5,748 nucleotides of DNA from CAZUQA01 sp964622375. GTDB lineage: Bacteria > Bacillota_I > Bacilli_A > Erysipelotrichales > Erysipelotrichaceae. Under the pieces are notes generated by a model. It was given only the letters and a program-made list of their open reading frames with translations, was not told where the DNA came from and ran no database searches. This document shows, piece after piece, positions 1 through 5,748 of the stretch (its first letter is position 1; the number at the start of each line of letters is the position of its first letter). The stretch covers positions 1 through 5,748 of the forward strand of contig CAZUQA010000071.1 of assembly GCA_964622375.1 (NCBI GenBank), written 5' to 3'. The position numbers and the translations under genes are program-made.

Positions 1-16
1 TTCGTTTTTAAGCTTT

Positions 17-103
17 TGGTGCGGATAACAGGACTTGAACCTGCACGAATTTTACTTCACTAGAACCTGAATCTAGCGCGTCTGCCAATTCCGCCATATC
101 CGC
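17..103 (-). tRNA. tRNA-Leu (anticodon CAG), CCA end encoded
   Basis: The reverse complement folds as an 87-nt class II tRNA. The acceptor stem is GCGGATA with TATCCGC, followed by discriminator A and an encoded CCA at positions 19-17. The D arm carries the usual leucine-type GGCGGAATTGGCAGACGC. The anticodon stem is CTAGA with TCTAG around loop TTCAGGT, which places anticodon CAG at 69-67. A long variable arm (GAA/TTC stem) and a T arm with loop TTCAAGT complete it. The long variable arm, A73 and anticodon CAG agree on leucine; CAG reads the codon CTG. It lies 39 nt downstream of the 87-residue ORF, in the same direction as leuS, so it may be the last gene of the leucyl-tRNA synthetase unit. 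No terminator is visible in the 16 bases that remain after its 3' end, and more tRNA genes could follow outside the window. Confidence 0.97.
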
Positions 104-107
104 ATTT

Positions 108-125
108 ACGGACTATTATGTCCGT
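108..125 (-). repeat. Perfect 6-bp inverted repeat just upstream of tRNA-Leu; possible weak promoter
   Basis: ACGGAC and GTCCGT flank a 6-nt AT-only loop. No T-run follows on either strand, so this is not a good intrinsic terminator. On the minus strand the loop region contains CATAAT (120-115), which resembles a -10 box and would start a transcript about 5 nt before the tRNA. A candidate -35 (TTGCGT, 140-135) is about 15 bp upstream, which is short of the usual 17. It could equally be a processing hairpin in a transcript that includes leuS. The inverted repeat is directly visible; any function is inference. Confidence 0.35.
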
Positions 126-142
126 TACAATAATAACGCAAG

Positions 143-406
143 TTAGGCGTCAGTATCAACCTTTACTTCAAAATCCTCAAAAAGATCAACCCCGCCTAAA
201 CCTAACTCAACAGCTTTATTTATCAAGGCCTCATCAATTTCATCATTTAACCGTTGGACAATCATTGATAGCAACATCAGCAACAAATCATGGTTCCCAC
301 TGACTTCTTCAACCAGACCCTGTTCATCCATCGTGAAATTGATGGTCGCTCCACCATTTAAAGCTTTAAGAAAATCAGTATATAGCTCACTCTCTTTGTC
401 TACCAT
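143..406 (-). CDS. Small acidic protein of unknown function (87 aa)
   Basis: I do not recognise this protein. It is supported as a real gene by a strong ribosome binding site (AAGGAG, 7 nt before ATG) and by its position 21 nt after the leuS stop in the same direction. It is very acidic: 10 Asp and 10 Glu against 4 Lys and 1 Arg. Residues 1-16 look like an amphipathic helix. Residues 19-35 suggest a short beta segment (ATINFTM) followed by an acidic stretch. Residues 40-53 (DLLLMLLSMIVQRL) are a hydrophobic helix followed by another acidic segment. The tail (73-87) is Asp/Glu-rich. There is no signal peptide, no cysteine, no convincing membrane anchor and no metal-binding motif. The hydrophobic helix is more likely a packing or dimer interface in a small cytosolic protein than a membrane span. 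It probably shares the T-box-controlled leuS transcript. A link to leucine metabolism is only suggested by position. Confidence 0.75.
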   Translation of the reverse strand: MVDKESELYTDFLKALNGGATINFTMDEQGLVEEVSGNHDLLLMLLSMIVQRLNDEIDEALINKAVELGLGGVDLFEDFEVKVDTDA

Positions 407-413
407 AAACTCA

Positions 414-419
414 CTCCTT
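414..419 (-). promoter_or_regulatory. Ribosome binding site of the 87-aa ORF
   Basis: The minus strand reads AAGGAG with 7 nt before the ATG at 406-404. It sits in the 21-nt gap after the leuS TAG stop. It supports translation of the small ORF and fixes its start codon. Confidence 0.85.
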
Positions 420-427
420 AGCTCGGT

Positions 428-2824
428 CTATACTACGATATTTACCACACGATTTTTGACAACGATGACTTTTTTTATTTGTTGGCTGCCAATAGTCCTG
501 ATAACATTTTCTTCAGCCAAAGCCCGTTCTTTGACGACTGCTTCATCTTCATCATTACTAATCGTGATAGTTGCTCTCAACTTCCCGTTTACCTGAACAG
601 CGATTTCTATTTCATCTTCCAGTATCTTTTCCAGATCATATACCGGCCACTTTGTTTCACAGAATGCCGGACCTAGTTGATAGTTTTCATTTAACTCTTC
701 GGTAATATGGGGAATAAAAGGATGCAACAAGAATAGTAAGATCCGATAATCAGCTTGACTGATGGTTGCCAGTTTTTCATACTCATTACTTAAAATCATT
801 AAAGCCGAGAAAGCCGTATTAAATTTCATGGCGTCAATATCATTAGTCACCTTTTTGATGGTTTTATTGATAATGCCTTCTAACTCTCTAGTATAGTATT
901 CCCCGGTTTTAACTCTTTCCCCTAAACGTATTATTTTTTCGATAAAACGCCTTGAACCCTTAACCCCATTGTCACTCCAAGTAACCTCTTTTTCATAGTC
1001 GCCGATAAACATAATATATGCTCTTAAGGTATCCGCCCCATAACTATCGATAATATCATCGGGGTTAATGACATTGTTCAAACTCTTACTCATCTTCACT
1101 CCGTTAGCTCCCAATACCATGCCATGAGCTACCCGGGCCTTAAAGGGCTCTTTATAGGGTAATAAACCGATATTATACATAAACTGGTTCCAAAACCTGG
1201 CATACAACAAGTGCCGGGTTGCATGTTCCATACCACCGTTATACCAGTCAACCTGACCCCAATACTCCAGTTTTTCTTTAGCTGCTAGCACTGAGTCGTT
1301 GTGGGCATCCATATACCTGACAAAATACCAAGATGATCCAGCCCAGTTGGGCATAGTGTCGGTTTCTCTTTTGCCCATTTTGCCACAATTAGGACAAGGG
1401 GCGTTCACCCAGGAAGCAATATTAGCTAAAGGGCTCTCCCCGGTTTCCGTTGGTTCATATTCCGCGACATCCGGTAACACCACCGGTAAATCTTCTGATT
1501 TAACTGCGACCCAGCCGCAGTCTTCACAAAAAACCAAAGGAATCGGTTCCCCCCAAAATCTTTGCCGGGAAAAAATCCAATCCTGTAGTTTATAATTAAT
1601 CTTCTCACTAGCTAAACCTCTAGCAGCCAGATAATCAATCATCTTTCTGATAGCATCTTCTTTATTTAGACCATTCAGGATATCAGAGTTGATATGGATG
1701 CCATCACCGACAAACGCCTCCTGCGTAATATCACCGCCTGCCAAAACCGCAATGATAGCAATATTGAACTTCTTGGCAAAATCGTAGTCTCTCTCATCAT
1801 GAGCCGGTACCCCCATAATCGCCCCGGTGCCATAATTCATCATGACATAGTCGGCCACAAAAATTGGTAGTTCTTTGTTATTAGCCGGATTTATGGCTGA
1901 AAGACCACTTATTCTCACTCCGGTTTTATCCTTGATCATTTGTGTCCGCTCAAACTCGGTTTTGTGTTTAGCTTTTTCACAATAATCTTTTACTTCCGTG
2001 ATATTTTCGATGATAGTGTCATTGTTAGCTATTAGGGGATGCTCCGGTGAAACTACCATAAAGGTAGCGCCGTATAAAGTATCAGGCCGGGTAGTGAAAA
2101 CTTCCAACTTTTCTTCCGTCTCTTTGATATTGAAAGTAACATTGGCACCATAAGATTTCCCAATCCAGTTAATCTGCGCCGTTTTTATTTTCTCTTGAAA
2201 ATCGGTGGCTTCTAGTCCTTCTAACAACTGTTCCGCATAGTCACTCATCCTTAATAACCACTGATCTTTTTCTCTTTGCTCAACCGGGGTATTGCATCTT
2301 TCACAAACCCCACCGGCGGAATCTTCATTGGACAAACCGGTCTTACAATGCGGGCACCAATTGATGTTCTTTTTTGCCTTATAAGCCATGCCATGTTCAA
2401 AAAACTTGAGAAACTGCCACTGCGTCCACTTGTAGTATTCCGGATCGGTCGTCGAAAATTCACGACTCCAATCGAAGGAAGTGCCCATCTTTTTTACTTG
2501 GGTTTTAAAAGTCGCAATGTTTTCTTCCACGGCCTTTTTCGGATGAATGTGATTAGCTACAGCATACTGTTCTGCCGGTGCTCCAAAAGCATCCCAGCCG
2601 ATGGGATATAGCACATTAAAACCCTGTAAACGCTTTTTGCGAGCCATAATATCCAAAGCCACATGACTGCGTACATGACCAACATGAAGCCCGGCTCCTG
2701 AGGGATAAGGAAACTCGATCAAATAATAATATTTTGGTTTCTCACTGTTGTCGTCAGCTTTAAAAGTTTCCTGTTTGTCCCAGTAATTCTGCCATTTCTT
2801 CTCTATCTCTTTGTGTTTATACAT
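428..2824 (-). CDS. leuS: Leucyl-tRNA synthetase (LeuRS), complete, 798 aa
   Basis: This class I synthetase activates leucine with ATP and attaches it to tRNA-Leu in the cytoplasm. The HIGH motif is HVGH at residues 47-50, inside YPSGAGLHVGH. The KMSKS loop is at 577-581. A zinc ribbon is formed by C157/C160 and C174/C177. The CP1 editing domain (about 223-410) carries the threonine-rich TTRPDTL at 244-250 and GVPAHDERD at 338-346, with Asp343 and Asp346 as candidates for the conserved editing aspartates, so proofreading of mischarged tRNA appears intact. Further signatures are RETDTMPNWAGSSWY (486-500) and MEHATRHLLYARFW (532-545). The helical anticodon-binding domain is about 610-735, and the C-terminal domain contains VQVNGKLR (743-750) and ends in VNIVV. 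A second pair of CxxC motifs (433/436 and 477/480) may form another zinc ribbon; E. coli LeuRS lacks it, from memory. The length is slightly below the family's usual 800-870. The start is set by AGGAGGG five bases upstream. Expression should be governed by the T-box leader directly upstream. Confidence 0.98.
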   Translation of the reverse strand: MYKHKEIEKKWQNYWDKQETFKADDNSEKPKYYYLIEFPYPSGAGLHVGHVRSHVALDIMARKKRLQGFNVLYPIGWDAFGAPAEQYAVANHIHPKKAVEENIATFKTQVKKMGTSFDWSREFSTTDPEYYKWTQWQFLKFFEHGMAYKAKKNINWCPHCKTGLSNEDSAGGVCERCNTPVEQREKDQWLLRMSDYAEQLLEGLEATDFQEKIKTAQINWIGKSYGANVTFNIKETEEKLEVFTTRPDTLYGATFMVVSPEHPLIANNDTIIENITEVKDYCEKAKHKTEFERTQMIKDKTGVRISGLSAINPANNKELPIFVADYVMMNYGTGAIMGVPAHDERDYDFAKKFNIAIIAVLAGGDITQEAFVGDGIHINSDILNGLNKEDAIRKMIDYLAARGLASEKINYKLQDWIFSRQRFWGEPIPLVFCEDCGWVAVKSEDLPVVLPDVAEYEPTETGESPLANIASWVNAPCPNCGKMGKRETDTMPNWAGSSWYFVRYMDAHNDSVLAAKEKLEYWGQVDWYNGGMEHATRHLLYARFWNQFMYNIGLLPYKEPFKARVAHGMVLGANGVKMSKSLNNVINPDDIIDSYGADTLRAYIMFIGDYEKEVTWSDNGVKGSRRFIEKIIRLGERVKTGEYYTRELEGIINKTIKKVTNDIDAMKFNTAFSALMILSNEYEKLATISQADYRILLFLLHPFIPHITEELNENYQLGPAFCETKWPVYDLEKILEDEIEIAVQVNGKLRATITISNDEDEAVVKERALAEENVIRTIGSQQIKKVIVVKNRVVNIVV

Positions 2825-2828
2825 ACTT

Positions 2829-2835
2829 CCCTCCT
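2829..2835 (-). promoter_or_regulatory. Ribosome binding site of leuS
   Basis: AGGAGGG lies just before the ATG at 2824-2822; the AGGAGG core is 5 nt from the start codon. It begins right after the T-run of the leader terminator (2844-2836), so it is transcribed only when that terminator is bypassed. Confidence 0.9.
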
Positions 2836-2866
2836 AAAAAACAAAAAGCTTCCCTAAGGACGCTTT
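2836..2866 (-). terminator. Leader terminator of the leuS T-box
   Basis: On the minus strand AAAGC (2866-2862) pairs with GCTTT (2849-2845) and TCC (2860-2858) pairs with GGA (2853-2851). One G-A mismatch lies between the two parts and the loop is TTAG. A T-rich run interrupted by one G follows (2844-2836). The 5' arm overlaps the 3' half of the antiterminator, so the two folds exclude each other. This is the OFF state, expected when tRNA-Leu is fully charged. Confidence 0.88.
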
Positions 2867-2883
2867 GACGTGGTACCACCTTA
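2855..2883 (-). promoter_or_regulatory. T-box sequence and antiterminator hairpin
   Basis: The conserved T-box core AAGGTGGTACCACG is at 2882-2869. The fold matches the canonical antiterminator. Helix A1 is TAAGG (2883-2879) with CCTTA (2859-2855). The 7-nt bulge is TGGTACC (2878-2872). Helix A2 is ACG (2871-2869) with CGT (2862-2860), closing a 6-nt loop TCAAAG. In T-box RNAs the TGGN of the bulge pairs with the NCCA end of uncharged tRNA; here TGGT is complementary to ACCA, which fits tRNA-Leu with A73. The pairing is read directly from the sequence; the mechanism is known for the family. Confidence 0.93.
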
Positions 2884-3040
2884 ATTCACTTTCGTGCACT
2901 TTAATTCGATAACGGGAATGACCGGGCGCTTGCCAACTCCTAAGTAAATTCATAAGTCGTGATTATCAACTTCCACCTAACGTTGACTCGCTGTAAATCG
3001 CGGATCTTACTACTACGCTTATTCTCTGTTTTACTTTGTT

Positions 3041-3049
3041 ATTTTAGCA
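3041..3049 (-). promoter_or_regulatory. Extended -10 promoter of the leuS T-box transcript
   Basis: The minus strand reads TG-C-TAAAAT: TG at 3049-3048 and TAAAAT at 3046-3041. The predicted start of transcription is near 3034, just before stem I. No good TTGACA-like -35 is found at 17 bp; the sequence there overlaps the end of the transporter gene (stop codon at 3070-3068). The extended TGn motif may compensate. This separates leuS from the transporter transcriptionally. Confidence 0.6.
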
Positions 3050-3067
3050 CAAAAATGCCGGCTTCGC

Positions 3068-3940
3068 TCAGTTTTTGTTTTTACTCGGGGCTTCCAGAAT
3101 ATAAATAGCCAATAGCATCAACAAACAGCCCCCGCCTATCTGCCAGGTAAAAGCTTCCCCAAAAAACACAACTGCTCCCAATACCCCCCATAAGCTTTCA
3201 AAAGAAAGCAACAAGCCGACGGTTGCTGCTGTGAGATGAATTTGCGCTGCGATTTGAAGAAGAAAAGCCAAGCCGGAACAAAAGATGGCCAGATAGAAAA
3301 CATAGATTAGCCCTGATACCTGTAGGCTTTCTTTTAGCAGAAAAGTTGCCACCAAACAACAAAATGCCATCGTTAGCATTTGAATGCTACTAATGGCAAA
3401 TACCGCTCCTAAATAACCAAAGTTTTCCAAAATGACCAAATGCAAGGCAAAGAATAAGGCGCAGAGCAGTAATAAGAATTCACCCCAACCAAAACGGCAA
3501 GTGGACCCCTGGAAAGATAATAAAACCACGGCAACAAAAGCTACAAAACAAGCCAAATAAACGCGCCATGATATTTTTGATTTATTTATCAGGTAGGCTA
3601 AAAAAGGAGTAAACAGAGCGTAGAGGGAAGAATAGATTGCGGTTTCACTGACATTGGTAAATTTTTGTCCATATAACTGCGTCGCAAAACCCAGCCACAT
3701 AATGAAGCCCGCCAAGATGCAATGCCCCAGCATTTTCTTATTTTTAGTCCAGGGAAACTTGTAGTAGCTAGCAACTGCCATCATTAGCAACCCGGCAATT
3801 AACTGGCGGGCAAATAACAATGGAAAAACAGTCCAACCGCTGTTCATCGCTGCTTCCACCGCCCAAAAACCACTACCCCATAAAAGGGAAGCCAATAGCA
3901 TAGACAGTTTGTAGATCCCGCTTTTCTTTTCTCTTTTCAT
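3068..3940 (-). CDS. EamA/DMT-superfamily membrane transporter (290 aa)
   Basis: The protein has the size and layout of EamA (drug/metabolite transporter) permeases: ten hydrophobic helices in two five-helix repeats. Approximate helices are 11-30, 37-58, 71-91, 98-118, 125-143, then 153-171, 177-201, 208-232, 238-260 and 266-283. Typical features are LLWGSGFW near the start of repeat one, and SFESLWGVLGAVVFFGE (246-262) near the end of repeat two. The Lys-rich N-terminus (KREKK) and C-terminus (SKNKN) fit the positive-inside rule, with both ends in the cytoplasm. The family moves small metabolites or drugs, often outward; the substrate here cannot be told. The start is uncertain: the first ATG directly follows the T-run of the pnp terminator and has no ribosome binding site. 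The next ATG (3901-3899, Met14) would remove the basic N-terminus and start inside helix 1, with only a weak GGGA upstream, so I keep the first. It lies upstream of the T-box promoter, so it is not under T-box control. Confidence 0.88.
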   Translation of the reverse strand: MKREKKSGIYKLSMLLASLLWGSGFWAVEAAMNSGWTVFPLLFARQLIAGLLMMAVASYYKFPWTKNKKMLGHCILAGFIMWLGFATQLYGQKFTNVSETAIYSSLYALFTPFLAYLINKSKISWRVYLACFVAFVAVVLLSFQGSTCRFGWGEFLLLLCALFFALHLVILENFGYLGAVFAISSIQMLTMAFCCLVATFLLKESLQVSGLIYVFYLAIFCSGLAFLLQIAAQIHLTAATVGLLLSFESLWGVLGAVVFFGEAFTWQIGGGCLLMLLAIYILEAPSKNKN

Positions 3941-3965
3941 AAAAAAAGCGCCGTGACGGCGCTTT
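3941..3965 (-). terminator. Intrinsic terminator of pnp, overlapping its stop codon
   Basis: AAAGCGCCG (3965-3957) pairs perfectly over 9 bp with CGGCGCTTT (3953-3945) around a TCA loop. The T-run reaches from 3947 to 3941. The first two bases of the stem are the last two bases of the pnp TAA stop codon, and the last T of the tail is directly followed by the ATG of the transporter gene. It should be a strong terminator unless a ribosome finishing pnp keeps the hairpin from forming. Confidence 0.92.
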
Positions 3966-5748
3966 ACTCTTTCTCTTTCTTCGGTCTTTCCAGTAAATCT
4001 TTACGGGAAACGTTAACTCTACCTTTTTCATCGATGTCCGTGACTTTTACTTTGACTATATCTCCGAGTTTCAAGACATCTTCCACCTTCTCCACCCGTT
4101 TGAAGTCAATCTTTGAAACATGAAGTAAGCCGTCGGTATTGCCAAAGAGATTAACAAAAGCTCCGAACTTCTCAATCCGTACCACTTTACCTTCAAAAAT
4201 ATCACCGACTTTCGCCACTTTAACAATCGCTTCTATCATAGCCACCGCTTTTTTAATAGCCTCGATATCTTGGTGATAAATTACCACCCGACCGTCATCT
4301 TCGATGTCAATCTTCACATCGTCACAAGCTTCAATAATCGAGTTGATCATCTTTCCGCTGGGTCCGATAACATCGCGAATCCGTTCAACATCGATTTGCA
4401 GCTGCATAATCTTCGGGGCATAACGACTGACTTCCGGACGCGGTTCAGCAATCGCTGCCAACATATTGTCCATGATTTCAAAACGCGCTTCTTTGGCTTG
4501 CATCAAAGCTTCATTTAAGATGGTCTTTGATAAACCGGCTATTTTGATGTCCATCTGTAAGGCGGTTATCCCGGCTTTAGTTCCGGCAACCTTAAAGTCC
4601 ATATCGCCGAAATGATCTTCCATACCTTGAATATCCGTTAAAACCGTATAGTAATCATCATAAGTAACCAAACCCATAGCGACCCCGGCAACCGGTGCTT
4701 TAATCGGCACTCCGGCTGCCATCAAAGCCATAGTTCCGGCGCAGATTGAAGCTTGCGAGCTGGAACCGTTGGATTCTAAAACTTCGGCCACTAGCCTGAT
4801 GGCATAAGGGAATTCTTCTTCACTGGGCAATACTTGTGCTAAAGCCCTTTCTCCCAAAGCCCCATGTCCGATTTCCCGACGACCCGGACTGCCCATCCTG
4901 CCGGTCTCGCCTACCGAGAAAGGCGGAAAATTATATTGGTGCATGAAACGCTTATATTCAATATCTGTCAAATCATCGATTATTTGATTATCGCCCATCG
5001 CCCCTAAGGTGCAAGCCGATAACACTTGGGTTTCACCACGGGTGAACATCGCTGAGCCATGAACGCGAGGCAACAAGTCGATTTGCGAGTTCAATGGACG
5101 TAATTCATTGATACCACGACCATCCGGCCTTATTTTCTCCACACTAATTAAGCGACGCACTTCATCGGAGACAATGTGATGACAAACTTCCTTGACCTGT
5201 TTGATGGTCTTGTCTTTTTCTTTTTCTGATTCGTAGCTCTTGGTCTCAAAGTGGGCTACCATCTCAGCGGTAATATCATCAATCTTGCCATATCTCTCCA
5301 ATTTACCTTCTATAGATACTGCTTGTTCTAAACGGGTTTTTGCCAACTCGTTAATCTCCGCAACTATTTCCGGTTTTGGCTCATAAAGCACCACTTCCAT
5401 CTTTTCTTTACCGATAGCTTCGGTGATTGCCATTTGAAACTTACAAAGGGTCTTGATGTTTTCATGGCCGAACATAATGGCTTCCAACATCACTTCTTCA
5501 CTGACTTCTTTGGATCCAGCTTCTACCATATTAACGGCTTCAGCTGTCCCCGCTACTATCAAGTTGATTTCCGAGGCTTCCATTTGCTCCAGGCTGGGAT
5601 TGATGACAAATTTTTCATTTATCCGACCGACCGTCACTCCGGCAATCGGCCCATTAAAGGGAATATTGGAAACACACAATGATAAAGAGGCCCCAAACAT
5701 CGCTGCCATATCCGCTGAAATATCCTGATTTACCGATAAACAGGTATT
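3964..5748 (-). CDS. pnp: Polynucleotide phosphorylase, 5' end cut by the window edge
   Basis: PNPase degrades RNA 3' to 5' using phosphate and releases nucleoside diphosphates; it acts as a trimer in the cytoplasm. The reading frame stays open to the right edge: 13 codons before the first in-frame ATG (5709) encode a PNPase-like SVNQDISAD segment, so that ATG is internal and about 110-120 N-terminal residues are missing. Numbering from that Met: the end of the first RNase PH domain (GPIAGVTVGRI, 20-30), the helical linker (about 60-185), and the second RNase PH domain from KIRPDGRG (192-199). The second PH domain has FTRGETQ (222-228), paired Arg277/Arg278, the phosphate-binding SNGSSSQ (313-319), and catalytic Asp365, Asp371 and Lys373 by alignment from memory with E. 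coli D486/D492/K494. The KH domain has its GPSGKMI loop at 449-455. The S1 domain spans about 501-568. A short basic and acidic tail follows. All active-site parts in view are intact. It is followed by a strong terminator. Confidence 0.97.
   Translation of the reverse strand, partial: NTCLSVNQDISADMAAMFGASLSLCVSNIPFNGPIAGVTVGRINEKFVINPSLEQMEASEINLIVAGTAEAVNMVEAGSKEVSEEVMLEAIMFGHENIKTLCKFQMAITEAIGKEKMEVVLYEPKPEIVAEINELAKTRLEQAVSIEGKLERYGKIDDITAEMVAHFETKSYESEKEKDKTIKQVKEVCHHIVSDEVRRLISVEKIRPDGRGINELRPLNSQIDLLPRVHGSAMFTRGETQVLSACTLGAMGDNQIIDDLTDIEYKRFMHQYNFPPFSVGETGRMGSPGRREIGHGALGERALAQVLPSEEEFPYAIRLVAEVLESNGSSSQASICAGTMALMAAGVPIKAPVAGVAMGLVTYDDYYTVLTDIQGMEDHFGDMDFKVAGTKAGITALQMDIKIAGLSKTILNEALMQAKEARFEIMDNMLAAIAEPRPEVSRYAPKIMQLQIDVERIRDVIGPSGKMINSIIEACDDVKIDIEDDGRVVIYHQDIEAIKKAVAMIEAIVKVAKVGDIFEGKVVRIEKFGAFVNLFGNTDGLLHVSKIDFKRVEKVEDVLKLGDIVKVKVTDIDEKGRVNVSRKDLLERPKKEKE

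Larger units (their letters stand above)
2825..3035 (-). ncRNA. T-box leader (leucine-tRNA-sensing riboswitch) of leuS
   Basis: This region holds no gene; it is a regulatory 5' leader about 210 nt long. The upper part of stem I is visible: CAGCGAG (2992-2986 region), then TCAAC (2986-2982) pairing with GTTGA (2970-2966) around a distal loop containing GGTGGAA. Below it CGCGATT pairs with AATCACG with one C-A mismatch, and TAAG (3009-3006) pairs with CTTA (2956-2953). That leaves a specifier loop with AGTA (3014-3011) on the 5' side and GAATTTACTT (2951-2942) on the 3' side, as expected after the conserved GAA. It holds two in-frame leucine codons, TTA (2947-2945) and CTT (2944-2942), so the specifier is leucine in either reading. 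I could not resolve the base of stem I or stems II and III; a CAC-GAAA-GTG mini-hairpin lies at 2896-2887. The antiterminator/terminator switch follows. In this family uncharged tRNA-Leu turns the downstream gene on. Confidence 0.93.

Noticed and set aside
108..125. Bidirectional terminator between the small ORF and tRNA-Leu
   Set aside because: The 6-bp perfect hairpin has no T-run on either strand, so I list it only as an inverted repeat.
118..596. Plus-strand ORFs opposite the small ORF and the end of leuS
   Set aside because: They are antisense shadows of well-supported minus-strand genes, with no ribosome binding site or recognisable domains.
1299..2611. ORFs inside leuS on both strands
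   Set aside because: LeuRS is intact and continuous across this region with all motifs in order, so these frames arise by chance.
3051..3067. Intrinsic terminator after the transporter gene (GCCGGC followed by a short T-run)
   Set aside because: GCCGGC is a six-base palindrome with no room for a loop, and no longer stem is found, so termination here is not supported.
3068..3940. The transporter as a leucine exporter co-regulated with leuS
   Set aside because: It lies upstream of the leuS promoter and T-box, and EamA sequence alone does not reveal the substrate.
5707..5709. ATG at 5709-5707 as the start of pnp
   Set aside because: The frame is open to the window edge and the 13 codons before it encode conserved PNPase sequence. 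There is no ribosome binding site, and the first RNase PH domain would be missing. The gene is cut by the window, not shortened in the genome.
4270..5728. Plus-strand ORFs within pnp
   Set aside because: They are mirror frames of a highly conserved gene and show no independent evidence of coding.

Overview
The window looks like chromosomal sequence from a member of the Bacillota (Firmicutes) with low-to-moderate GC. The evidence is a leucine T-box leader in front of leuS, strong AGGAGG-type ribosome binding sites, a tRNA gene with the CCA end encoded, and housekeeping proteins of Gram-positive type. The LeuRS has two CxxC pairs that could form a second zinc ribbon. I cannot place the organism below phylum; Clostridia and Erysipelotrichia are both reasonable guesses. 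All genes lie on the minus strand, so they are read from right to left. There is no sign of mobile elements, phage, CRISPR or other accessory DNA.

In transcription order: (1) the 3' part of pnp (polynucleotide phosphorylase), whose 5' end is beyond the right edge; (2) a near-perfect intrinsic terminator that starts inside the pnp stop codon and whose T-run touches the next ATG; (3) a ten-helix EamA/DMT-family transporter with no visible ribosome binding site; (4) an extended -10 promoter and a leader of about 210 nt with the T-box sequence, an antiterminator and a competing terminator; (5) leuS (leucyl-tRNA synthetase, complete); (6) 21 nt later, a small very acidic 87-residue protein of unknown function with its own good ribosome binding site; (7) a tRNA-Leu(CAG) gene with encoded CCA, 39 nt after the small ORF.

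The leader, leuS, the small ORF and possibly the tRNA gene form one leucine-charging unit. Uncharged tRNA-Leu should bind the leader, stabilise the antiterminator and let transcription enter leuS. The TGGT in the antiterminator bulge complements the ACCA 3' end of the tRNA-Leu encoded downstream. No clear terminator separates leuS from the small ORF or the tRNA. The tRNA may therefore be co-transcribed under T-box control, although a weak promoter of its own cannot be excluded. The specifier codon could be TTA or CTT, neither of which is read by the CAG anticodon, so the sensed tRNA is probably another leucine isoacceptor.

Most of the window is ordinary housekeeping DNA. The parts worth a second look are the details of the T-box switch, the pnp/transporter junction, the leuS/tRNA-Leu adjacency and the unassigned acidic small protein. 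I see no undescribed multi-gene system here.
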